From Pontibacter russatus (GTDB lineage: Bacteria; Bacteroidota; Bacteroidia; Cytophagales; Hymenobacteraceae), in assembly GCF_009931655.1 (NCBI RefSeq), contig NZ_CP047984.1, positions 4,171,001 through 4,235,000 on the forward strand: a stretch of DNA of 64,000 nucleotides, written 5' to 3'. Position numbers and translations under genes: made by a program. Positions 26,203 through 34,043 of this stretch are shown piece by piece. Each line of letters opens with the position of its first letter. The first letter of the stretch is position 1. The notes beneath the pieces are model-generated. The model had not been told where the DNA came from, searched no databases, and saw only the letters and a list, made by a program, of their open reading frames with translations.

Positions 26203-27579
26203 TTACACCGAGCGGCTGAAAACCGGCGTAGTGGGTTTATCGGCCCAGAGCCGGGCATCGAAGCACATAGCGATGTTGCGCAGGAACGGGCGGCCCGCCT
26301 CCAGCACCTGCACATGGTTAGTGCTGTAATCCAAAAGGCCGTCTTCTTCCAGCGGCTGCAGCCGGATGAGCGCATCCACAAAATAGGGCAGCTCCTCCTC
26401 CGTCCAGCTGGTGTGGAGGCGGCACATCAGGTGAAGGATGTGTTTGCGGATCAGCAAGTCTTCCTCCGTCAGCTCGTGGCCCTTCAGCAGCGGGAGGTGG
26501 CCCGTGGCCACGGCTGCCTTATATGCCTCCACCTCCTTCACGTTCTGCAGAAAGGCGGTGCCGGTGTCGGAGATGCTGGAAGCGCCCAGGCCAATCAGCA
26601 GCTCGGTGTGGCGGGCGGTATAACCCATAAAATTGCGGTGCAGCGTGCCGTTCTGCGCGGCTATATATAAACTGTCCTCCGGCAGGGCAAAGTGATCCAG
26701 GCCGATTTCGAAATAGCCAGCCTCCTCCAGCAGGTTTCGGCCCAATTCATATAGCGCGCGTTTCCCGGCAGGCGCGGGCAGGTCGGCTTCGGAGTATCGG
26801 CGCTGGCCCTTGCTCTTCCAGGGCACGTGGGCATAGCTGTAGAAGGCGATGCGCTCGGGGCGCAGTTCCTTCACTTTTTCGATGGTGTGGCGGATGCTTT
26901 TCTCGGTCTGGTGGGGCAGGCCATATATGATATCGCCGTTGATGGAGGTGTAGCCGATGGCGCGGGCGTCGTCGAACGTCTGTTTTGTCTGCTCAAACGT
27001 CTGGATGCGGTTGATGACCAGCTGCACGTAAGGGTCGAAGTCCTGGATGCCCACGCTCAGCCTCCGGAAGCCCAGGTCATACAGCACCTGCAACTGATGC
27101 GCATTGGTGGCGTTCGGGTGCATCTCCACGCTGAACTCAGCATCGGGCGTAACCTCCGCTTTCTCCAGAATGGCCTCCAGCAGCTGCTTCAGGTTCTCGG
27201 CGCTGAAGAAAGTCGGGGTGCCGCCGCCCAGGTGCATCTCCGCAATGCGGGGCTTCTCCTCGAACGTGGCCACATATTGTTCCCACTCGTCCAGCAGCGC
27301 CTTCATATAGGGCTCCTCCACGGCGTGGTTTTTCGTGATGCGCTTGTTGCAGCCGCAGTAGGTACACAGCTTCTCGCAGAAGGGCAGGTGCAGGTACAGG
27401 CTGATGCCGTTCGCGCTGTTGGTTTTGCGGAAAGCCTGCTGCACATGAAGCAGCCAGCGCTCCTCGCTGATCGGGGCCTCGCTCCAGTACGGCACGGTGG
27501 GGTAACTGGTGTAGCGGGGCGAAGGCACATCGTACTTGGCAAGCAGGGCGGCGGGGGTGTGGTTCACAGATGCGATCAT
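26203..27579 (-). CDS. hemN: Oxygen-independent coproporphyrinogen III oxidase
   Basis: A 458-residue radical-SAM enzyme. It has the HemN opening LAKYDVPSPRYTSYPTVPYW, the iron-sulfur motif CEKLCTYCGCN, GGGTPTF and the C-terminal HemN domain. It decarboxylates coproporphyrinogen III to protoporphyrinogen IX without oxygen; HemJ, the next step, is encoded just downstream. I chose ATG 27579 for the family's usual start (an ATG at 27660 adds 27 unlikely residues). A 20-bp palindrome lies upstream in the divergent promoter region. Confidence 0.95.
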   Translation of the reverse strand: MIASVNHTPAALLAKYDVPSPRYTSYPTVPYWSEAPISEERWLLHVQQAFRKTNSANGISLYLHLPFCEKLCTYCGCNKRITKNHAVEEPYMKALLDEWEQYVATFEEKPRIAEMHLGGGTPTFFSAENLKQLLEAILEKAEVTPDAEFSVEMHPNATNAHQLQVLYDLGFRRLSVGIQDFDPYVQLVINRIQTFEQTKQTFDDARAIGYTSINGDIIYGLPHQTEKSIRHTIEKVKELRPERIAFYSYAHVPWKSKGQRRYSEADLPAPAGKRALYELGRNLLEEAGYFEIGLDHFALPEDSLYIAAQNGTLHRNFMGYTARHTELLIGLGASSISDTGTAFLQNVKEVEAYKAAVATGHLPLLKGHELTEEDLLIRKHILHLMCRLHTSWTEEELPYFVDALIRLQPLEEDGLLDYSTNHVQVLEAGRPFLRNIAMCFDARLWADKPTTPVFSRSV

Positions 27580-27694
27580 GGCTTTGTTCCTCTCGTAAAT
27601 CAATCTTTTACTGCCACAAAGGTCGTGTGTATTCACGGCCACAGAAATGACATTCATCACCTTAAAGTCCTGACGGGCGTGACTTTTTGCATAT

Positions 27695-27714
27695 TCCTGT
27701 GTAACTTCACAGGA
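27695..27714. promoter_or_regulatory. Palindromic operator candidate between hemN and the lyase-like gene
   Basis: TCCTGTG (27695-27701) and CACAGGA (27708-27714) form a perfect 7-bp inverted repeat with a 6-bp spacer, in the 163-bp divergent spacer. The TGTG/CACA core recalls CRP/FNR sites, but the spacing is 2 bp shorter than the CRP consensus, so the regulator is unknown. Confidence 0.45.
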
Positions 27715-27742
27715 TTTGCTACAAAAGTCGTGTTAGAGCATT

Positions 27743-28864
27743 ATGAGATTAACCACACCAACACTACTACTGGATAAGAGGAAGTGCCTGTGCAACATTG
27801 AGCGGATGGTGCAGAAGGCGAGGGAGAACGGGGTAAGGCTGCGTCCGCATTTCAAGACGCACCAGTCGGCGCAGGTGGGGGCGTGGTTCCGTGACTATAA
27901 CATCGAGGCCATCACGGTCTCGTCCTTAAAAATGGCCCGCTATTTTGCCAACCAGGGCTGGCGAGACATTCTGGTGGCTTTCCCGGCCAACGTGCTGGAG
28001 ATGGACACGATCAACGAGCTGGCCTCCCGCATCCGGCTGCACCTGCTTGTCGTGAACGTGGAGACGGCCGAGATCCTGTCGCGCAACCTGCGCCACCCGG
28101 TGCAACTGTGGGTGAAGATAGACACCGGCTACCGCCGCACGGGCATCCTGGCCAACAACCACAAAGAGCTGGACAGGGTGATGCAGAAAATAAAGGAGAG
28201 CGACAAGCTGCAGTTTCAGGGTTTCCTGGTGCATGACGGCCACACCTACAAACAGACCGACACGTATGCCATCCAGACCATCCACAATACCTCGGTATAC
28301 CTGCTGCAACTGCTGCGGGCGCGCTACAGCGGCCAGTTTCCGGGCCTGCAGCTCTCCATCGGCGACACCCCCTCGTGCAGCATCCTCGGCGACCTGAGCG
28401 GCATTGACGAGATACGGCCCGGCAACTTTGTGTTTTACGACCTTACGCAGCAGCGCATCGGTTCCTGCGGCTTCAGCGATATAGCCGTGTGCGTGGCCTG
28501 CCCCGTGGTGGCCCGGCACCCCCGGCGCAGGGAGCTGATTATATATGGCGGCGGCGTTCACTTCTCGAAAGACGCGCTGGCGCAGGAAGACAGCTCGCTT
28601 ATATATGGCCGGGTGGTGGAGTTCACCGACAACGGCTGGACAAACCCGGTAAACGGCATTGACCTGGTGTCGCTCTCGCAGGAGCACGGCATCGTCAAAG
28701 CCAACGCGGAGCAGTTCGCCAAATACAGCATCGGAGATATGATCGGCATCCTGCCCGTACACTCCTGCCTCACCGCCGACCTGATGAAAGGATATATGAC
28801 CACGGATGGCGAAATACTGGAGCACCTGTCAGGGGTTCCGCAGCGGGAACTGGTATCTTTGTAA
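27743..28864 (+). CDS. PLP-dependent D-threonine aldolase / D-serine dehydratase-like protein
   Basis: A 373-residue fold-type III PLP enzyme. The alanine-racemase-like barrel opens with TPTLLLDKRKC and RPHFKTHQS, where the second Lys binds PLP. The C-terminal D-ser-dehydrat-like domain has the zinc motif PVHSCLTADLM. Members cleave D-threonine or dehydrate D-serine; which one applies cannot be told from sequence alone. It is divergent from hemN and its stop overlaps the start of the next gene. Confidence 0.88.
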   Translation: MRLTTPTLLLDKRKCLCNIERMVQKARENGVRLRPHFKTHQSAQVGAWFRDYNIEAITVSSLKMARYFANQGWRDILVAFPANVLEMDTINELASRIRLHLLVVNVETAEILSRNLRHPVQLWVKIDTGYRRTGILANNHKELDRVMQKIKESDKLQFQGFLVHDGHTYKQTDTYAIQTIHNTSVYLLQLLRARYSGQFPGLQLSIGDTPSCSILGDLSGIDEIRPGNFVFYDLTQQRIGSCGFSDIAVCVACPVVARHPRRRELIIYGGGVHFSKDALAQEDSSLIYGRVVEFTDNGWTNPVNGIDLVSLSQEHGIVKANAEQFAKYSIGDMIGILPVHSCLTADLMKGYMTTDGEILEHLSGVPQRELVSL

Positions 28865-28866
28865 AG

Positions 28867-29736
28867 TTGAGCCGGAAGGGAAAATCTGCAGAAGACGATG
28901 CCTGGGACGCTATCACCAAAAAGCAGCCCCCCAGGCGTGTGCCCCGCCCAAAGCCAGCGGCGAAGTCTGTTGTAAAGCCAGCCGCCAAAGCTGCCAAGCC
29001 CAGAAAGAAAGCATCCAGGCCATCTCCTTACAAGTTCTGGCTGGGGCTGGCTGCGCTGGCCACACTCGCGCTGGTGGTGCTGTACGTGGAGCTTTTTGTG
29101 GAGAAGCGCAAATCGGCTTGGCCCGAGGGCCACAGTGTGTACGGCGTGGATGTGTCGCATTACCAGAAGGAGATAGACTGGCAGCAGGTGCGGCAGAACG
29201 AGGTGAGCTTTGCTTTTGTGAAGGCCACGGAGGGCAGGACAATCCAGGACAAGCAGTTTCAACGCAACTGGGAGAAGGCGCGGGAGGTCGACATTATACG
29301 GGGCGCTTACCATTTTTATATCCCCCACGTGAAGCCCGAGTTGCAGGCCGCAAATTTTATCGCCACAGTACAACTCTCCTCCGGCGACCTGCCGCCCGTG
29401 CTGGACGTGGAGGTGCGGGGGCGCAAGCCGGTGGGGCAGCTGCGCGCGGACCTGAAGGTGTGGCTGCGGCAGGTGGAGGACGCCTACGGCGCGAAGCCTA
29501 TCTTATATACCAGCTACGCTTTCTACAAAGATTACCTGGACGGCCACTTCGACGATTACCACCTCTGGATAGCGCACTACAACGTGCCCGAGCTGCGGCT
29601 CGAAAAAAGCAGCAGGCGCAAACTGGCGTTCTGGCAGCACACCGATGGCGGCACCATCAAAGGCATTGACGGGATGGTGGACTGCAACGTGTTTTACGGC
29701 AGCATGCGCGAGTTGCGCAGCGTTTGCCTGCCCTGA
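28867..29736 (+). CDS. Membrane-anchored GH25 lysozyme
   Basis: A 289-residue protein. A Lys/Pro/Ala-rich cytoplasmic N-terminus (1-57) leads to one membrane helix (about 58-78) and a GH25 domain (about 90-285). Catalytic acids appear in GVDVSHYQ and PVLDVEV. It cleaves peptidoglycan at the cell envelope. The likely start is TTG 28867, two bases after the stop of the upstream gene; no ATG lies between them. The low-complexity N-terminus resembles other Bacteroidota GH25 anchors. Confidence 0.9.
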   Translation: MSRKGKSAEDDAWDAITKKQPPRRVPRPKPAAKSVVKPAAKAAKPRKKASRPSPYKFWLGLAALATLALVVLYVELFVEKRKSAWPEGHSVYGVDVSHYQKEIDWQQVRQNEVSFAFVKATEGRTIQDKQFQRNWEKAREVDIIRGAYHFYIPHVKPELQAANFIATVQLSSGDLPPVLDVEVRGRKPVGQLRADLKVWLRQVEDAYGAKPILYTSYAFYKDYLDGHFDDYHLWIAHYNVPELRLEKSSRRKLAFWQHTDGGTIKGIDGMVDCNVFYGSMRELRSVCLP

Positions 29737-29796
29737 TTTTCTTGGCAGAATCAACAAAAGCCATATATAAGCCTATATATGATTTAGCCCTGAAAT

Positions 29797-29890
29797 GATG
29801 CTGCGCCTTCGGAACACTGGAAAAGCAACAGGAGGCTGCCCGAAAGGGAATCGCTCCATCTTGTTTCCTGTTAACCCGAAGGCGCAGCAT
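29797..29890. repeat. Nested inverted repeats (structured element) between convergent genes
   Basis: An outer stem (TGCTGCGCCTTCGG near 29797-29811 with its complement near 29876-29889) encloses an inner stem (AACAGGA with TCCTGTT) and a small CCC-GAAA-GGG hairpin with a GNRA loop. There is no T-run at either end, so it does not look like a plain terminator. It may be a structured RNA or a palindromic repeat element. Confidence 0.5.
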
Positions 29891-29910
29891 GCACTGGCCA
29901 TATATGTTGC

Positions 29911-32370
29911 TTACTTCTTTTTTGCCGCGGCCTTTGCTGCTGTGGCTTTGGCGGGAGCTTTTTTGGCCGGGGCCTTCTTTTTAGCGGGAGCCGCCTTTGC
30001 TTTGGCTGCCGGTTTTTTGGCCGGGGCGTCAGCGTCCGCTTTTTTCTTGAAGCCGCCGCGGCCCTTCTTCTCCGGCGTGGCCTCCGCCAGGTCCAGGCAC
30101 TCCTGCAGCGTCAGTTCGCTCGGTTCTTTTCCCTTCGGGATTTTTACGTTCTTGTTGCCCGCCACTATATAGGGGCCGAAGCGGCCGTTCAGCACCTGCA
30201 CATCCGGGTTCTCCTCGAAGGATTTGATCAGTTTCTCGGCATCCGCTTTGCGCTTGGCTTGGATCAGGTCGATGGCTTCCTCGGCAGTCACCTGCATCGG
30301 GTCCAGCGTTTTAGGCAGGGAGTAGAACTTGCCCTCGTGGCGGATATAGGGTCCGAACCGGCCAACGGCGGCGGTCATTTCCTTGTTCTCGAAGGTGCCG
30401 ATGATGCGCGGCAGCTTAAACAGATCCAGCGCGTCTTCAAGCGCAAGGCTCTCCACAAACTGACCTTTTCGAAGGCTGGCATACACGGGCTTCTCGCCTG
30501 TCTCCTCGTTCTCCTCGCCCAACTGCACGTAAGGTCCGTAGCGGCCAAGTTTCGCCACGATGGTCTTGCCAGTGGCAGGGTCTGTGCCCAGTTCCCTTGC
30601 CCCGGACACATCGGCCCGGTTGATGCTCTCACTCGACTCGATGCGCTCGTGGAACTTCTGGTAGAACTGGTCCAGCATGTTTTCCCACTCTTTCTGACCC
30701 TGGGCAATCTCATCAAACTCCGCCTCCACGCGCGCTGTGAAAGAATAATCGATCACGTTTGGGAAGTGCTCCACCAGGAAGTCGTTGACCACCATGGCCG
30801 TGTCCGTCGGGAAAAGTTTTGCCTTCTCCGCACCCGTTATCTCAGTTTTGGTCTGGGCAGTGATGCTTTCATTTTTCAGGGTGAGCACCTGGTAAGGGCG
30901 CTCTTTGCCCTCGCGGCTGTCTTTTTCCACATAGCCGCGCTTCTGGATGGTGGAGATGGTAGGCGCGTAGGTAGACGGGCGGCCGATGCCCATTTCCTCC
31001 AGCTTTTTCACCAGGCTGGCCTCGGTGTAGCGGGGCGCGGGGCGGGTGTAGCGCTGGGTTGCCAGCATCTGGCGCAGCTGAATCAACTGCCCGATGCTCA
31101 GGGGCGGCAGCATGCCTTTCACATCCTCGTCCTCCCCGTCCAGGTCATCGTCGTCCTTCGATTCTATATATACCTTCAGAAAGCCTTCGAATTTAATCAC
31201 CTCGCCGGTGGCCTGCAGTTTCTGCTGCTCCTGGGTGGAGATGCCGATGGTGACGGTGGTTTTCTCTATCTGGGCGTCCGCCATCTGGGAGGCAATGGCG
31301 CGCTTCCATATCAGCTCGTACAGGCGCTGCTCGTTGCGGTCGCTGCTGGCCACCATCTGCGAGAAATCGGTGGGGCGGATGGCCTCGTGCGCCTCCTGCG
31401 CCCCGGCAGACTTGGTTTTGAAATGGCGCACCTTCACAAACTGCTCCCCGAACGAGCGGTTGATTTCCCTGGTCGCACCCTGTATCGCCTCTTCTGAAAG
31501 GTTCAGCGAGTCGGTACGCATATAGGAAATCTTACCTGCCTCGTACAGGCGCTGCGCAACGGTCATGGTCTGGGCGACGGAAAAGTACAGTTTGCGGCTG
31601 GCTTCCTGCTGCAGGGTGGAGGTGGTGAACGGCGGGGCCGGACTGCGCTTCAGCGGCTTTTTCTCCAGGTTTTCGATGGTATAGTCAGCGCCCACGCAGG
31701 CCTGCAGGAAAGCCTGCGCCTCCTGCTCCGTCTTGAATTTGGTGGGCAACTCCGCCTCCAGCGTCTTGCCCTGCACGTCGAAGTTGGCGGTGATGCGGAA
31801 GGAAGCCTCGGCACGGTGGCGCTCAATCTCGCGCTCGCGCTCCACCACCAGGCGCACCGCCACCGACTGTACACGCCCAGCCGAAAGCCCCGTCTTGATT
31901 TTTTTCCAGAGCACCGGCGACAGCTCAAAACCCACCAGCCTGTCCAGGATACGGCGGGCCTGCTGGGCGTTCACCAAATCCATGTCGATGCCGCGTGGGG
32001 TGCTGATGGCGTTGAGGATGGCGCTCTTGGTGATTTCGCGGAACACGATACGGCGCGTCTTGGCGTCGGTCAGGTTCAGCGCCTCAGTCAGGTGCCACGA
32101 GATAGCCTCTCCCTCACGGTCGTCGTCCGACGCCAGCCATACCGTCTCCGCCTCTTTGGCCAGTTTGCGCAGTTGCGCCACCACCTCCCGCTTGTCGCTG
32201 GACACGACATAGGTCGGCCGGAAGCCATGGGCTATATCGATGGCGTTGTTGTCTTTGGGCAGGTCCCGCACGTGGCCGAAACTCGACTTCACTACGTAAT
32301 CCTTTCCCAGGTACCCTTCTATTGTTTTTGCCTTGGCAGGCGACTCTACTATAACTAAGTTTTTTATCAT
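29911..32370 (-). CDS. topA: DNA topoisomerase I with histone-H1-like tail
   Basis: An 819-residue type IA topoisomerase relaxing negative supercoils. The Toprim domain opens KNLVIVESPAKAKTIEGYLG and has SDDDREGEA. The active-site Tyr is Y283 in SYMRTDSLN. Several C-terminal topoisomerase-repeat modules (RFGPYI, GRYGPYVQLG) follow from about 560. The last 45 residues (775-819) are almost only Lys, Ala and Pro, like a eukaryotic histone H1 tail, probably a non-specific DNA-binding arm. This is the housekeeping enzyme; topB lies at 16913. Confidence 0.96.
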   Translation of the reverse strand: MIKNLVIVESPAKAKTIEGYLGKDYVVKSSFGHVRDLPKDNNAIDIAHGFRPTYVVSSDKREVVAQLRKLAKEAETVWLASDDDREGEAISWHLTEALNLTDAKTRRIVFREITKSAILNAISTPRGIDMDLVNAQQARRILDRLVGFELSPVLWKKIKTGLSAGRVQSVAVRLVVEREREIERHRAEASFRITANFDVQGKTLEAELPTKFKTEQEAQAFLQACVGADYTIENLEKKPLKRSPAPPFTTSTLQQEASRKLYFSVAQTMTVAQRLYEAGKISYMRTDSLNLSEEAIQGATREINRSFGEQFVKVRHFKTKSAGAQEAHEAIRPTDFSQMVASSDRNEQRLYELIWKRAIASQMADAQIEKTTVTIGISTQEQQKLQATGEVIKFEGFLKVYIESKDDDDLDGEDEDVKGMLPPLSIGQLIQLRQMLATQRYTRPAPRYTEASLVKKLEEMGIGRPSTYAPTISTIQKRGYVEKDSREGKERPYQVLTLKNESITAQTKTEITGAEKAKLFPTDTAMVVNDFLVEHFPNVIDYSFTARVEAEFDEIAQGQKEWENMLDQFYQKFHERIESSESINRADVSGARELGTDPATGKTIVAKLGRYGPYVQLGEENEETGEKPVYASLRKGQFVESLALEDALDLFKLPRIIGTFENKEMTAAVGRFGPYIRHEGKFYSLPKTLDPMQVTAEEAIDLIQAKRKADAEKLIKSFEENPDVQVLNGRFGPYIVAGNKNVKIPKGKEPSELTLQECLDLAEATPEKKGRGGFKKKADADAPAKKPAAKAKAAPAKKKAPAKKAPAKATAAKAAAKKK

Positions 32371-32534
32371 GCTTTAAGTTTGCAGGCAGGCATTGGCCAG
32401 ATTCGCCCAAAGTTCAGTCTTTTTTTCTAACAAATACAACCTGATTTGTGTAACATAGGTTTAACCGAGAGCAAAAAACCCGAAGATTCGTTATATTCCG
32501 GCTTCTTAATCCCTGGGTTGCGTTATATACTTAT

Positions 32535-33029
32535 ATGCAAAAAACTTTACTCATTTGCCGCCATGCGGAGGCCTTTGAACCCTATCCGCTACAGCCGGAC
32601 TTCGAACGGGAGCTAACGCCGAACGGCCTGCACCAGGCTAACCAGACGGGGAAGTGGCTGCGCGAGAATTTTGTGAAAGTAGACCACCTGCTGTCCAGCC
32701 CCGCCAGGCGCTGTAACCTGACGGCGCGCACCATCGCGGGCCGCCTGTACTTTGGGGAAGAGAAAATCTCCTACCTGCCCGATCTCTACAATGCCCGCGA
32801 GTCGCAACTGCTGCAAATGCTGAGCGGGTTGCCTGACCAGGCCAGGCAGGTGCTGCTGGTGGGCCATAACCCGGGCATCACTAAACTGGCCCGCGACCTG
32901 GCAGGGCAGCACTTTAATTACCTGGAGCCGGCCAACGTGGTGGCCATCGCCCTGCCCCTGGAAAAGTGGGAGGACATACACCTTGCCGTCGGTGTGCTGC
33001 TGAGCCATAACATGGCACAGGCGCTGTAA
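32535..33029 (+). CDS. sixA: SixA-like phosphohistidine phosphatase
   Basis: A 164-residue histidine-phosphatase-superfamily protein: LLICRHAEAF at the N-terminus (catalytic His), LLSSPARRCNLTARTI in the middle and VGHNPGI near the C-terminus. SixA in E. coli removes phosphate from a phosphohistidine in phosphotransfer systems. Here a chemotaxis-type CheA kinase lies 7 kb downstream, but any link is speculative. The start is ATG 32535, divergent from topA. Confidence 0.88.
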   Translation: MQKTLLICRHAEAFEPYPLQPDFERELTPNGLHQANQTGKWLRENFVKVDHLLSSPARRCNLTARTIAGRLYFGEEKISYLPDLYNARESQLLQMLSGLPDQARQVLLVGHNPGITKLARDLAGQHFNYLEPANVVAIALPLEKWEDIHLAVGVLLSHNMAQAL

Positions 33030-33147
33030 CAGCTTGGGCGGTTCACCCGCTTATTCTATGCCTGTATTTCCGGTTTATATATAAATTCGATAGTTTAGGG
33101 GATGGTATGTGCCGCGCCAGCGGCCCTGGCCCCAAAGAAATCATTTC

Positions 33148-33894
33148 ATGGCAAAAACAAAGGTAGTGGCCGTCATCAACCAGAAAGGCGGCACCGGCAA
33201 AACAACGACAACCATAAACCTGGGCAGTGCGCTGAGCAAACTGGGCAAGAAAGTGCTGCTGCTCGACCTGGACCCGCAAAGCAACCTGTCTTACTCGCTG
33301 GCTGTGGCAAATCCGGAGGCGACGCTCGCGGACGTGCTTCTGGGCAATAAAAAGCTGAGTGACGTAATAGTGGACAAGGACGACCTCTGGATTGTGCCCG
33401 GCTCGAACGAACTGGTGGATGTGGAGATATCGCTGGTGACGCAGCCGGAGCGGGAAAGATTCCTGGAGAACATTCTAGTGGAGGCCAAAGGCTTCGACTA
33501 TATATTGATTGACTGCCCGCCTTCCCTCTCGGTGCTCACCCTGAACGCGCTGACGGCGGCGCAGGAGGTGCTGATACCGCTGCAGATGGAAGTGCTGACC
33601 CTGCAGGGGCTCGACCAGATCATGAATACCGTGGAGAAAGTACGGAAGACCCTCAACCCCAAGCTGAAGATAAAGGGCATTGTGGTGGTGATGTACGACG
33701 TGCGCCGGAAACTGAGCCAGGAGGTGCTGGAATACCTGCGGGAGAATGTGAAGGAGAAGATATTCGACAGCCATATACGCCTGAACGTGAAGTTGGCCGA
33801 GGCACCCTCTTTCGGCAGGAGCGTGCTGGACTACGATGCCTCCTCCAACGGCGCGAAGGACTACAAAGCGCTGGCCGCAGAATACATCGGATAA
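33148..33894 (+). CDS. ParA/Soj-type ATPase without a ParB partner
   Basis: A 248-residue deviant-Walker-A ATPase. INQKGGTGKTTTTINLG carries the two lysines, LLLDLDPQSNLSYS the Walker A' and LIDCPPSLSVLTLNAL the Walker B. ATG 33148 gives the usual start. No ParB or parS site is visible. It lies 149 bp upstream of a soluble chemoreceptor on the same strand. In Rhodobacter a ParA homologue (PpfA) positions a cytoplasmic chemosensory cluster, so a similar role is a good hypothesis here. A chromosome-segregation Soj is the alternative. Confidence 0.92.
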   Translation: MAKTKVVAVINQKGGTGKTTTTINLGSALSKLGKKVLLLDLDPQSNLSYSLAVANPEATLADVLLGNKKLSDVIVDKDDLWIVPGSNELVDVEISLVTQPERERFLENILVEAKGFDYILIDCPPSLSVLTLNALTAAQEVLIPLQMEVLTLQGLDQIMNTVEKVRKTLNPKLKIKGIVVVMYDVRRKLSQEVLEYLRENVKEKIFDSHIRLNVKLAEAPSFGRSVLDYDASSNGAKDYKALAAEYIG

Positions 33895-34043
33895 AAAGCA
33901 ATCCCGGACGAGGGAGGCTGATTTTATTCATCATCTTTTTTCGCTAAATTGCACCGCTTAAAACCTGTAGTGTGTCCGGATATTGGCAAGCGCCTTTTTA
34001 GCATAGGATAGGCTCAGATACCACTCCATCCAACCAAAGAAAT

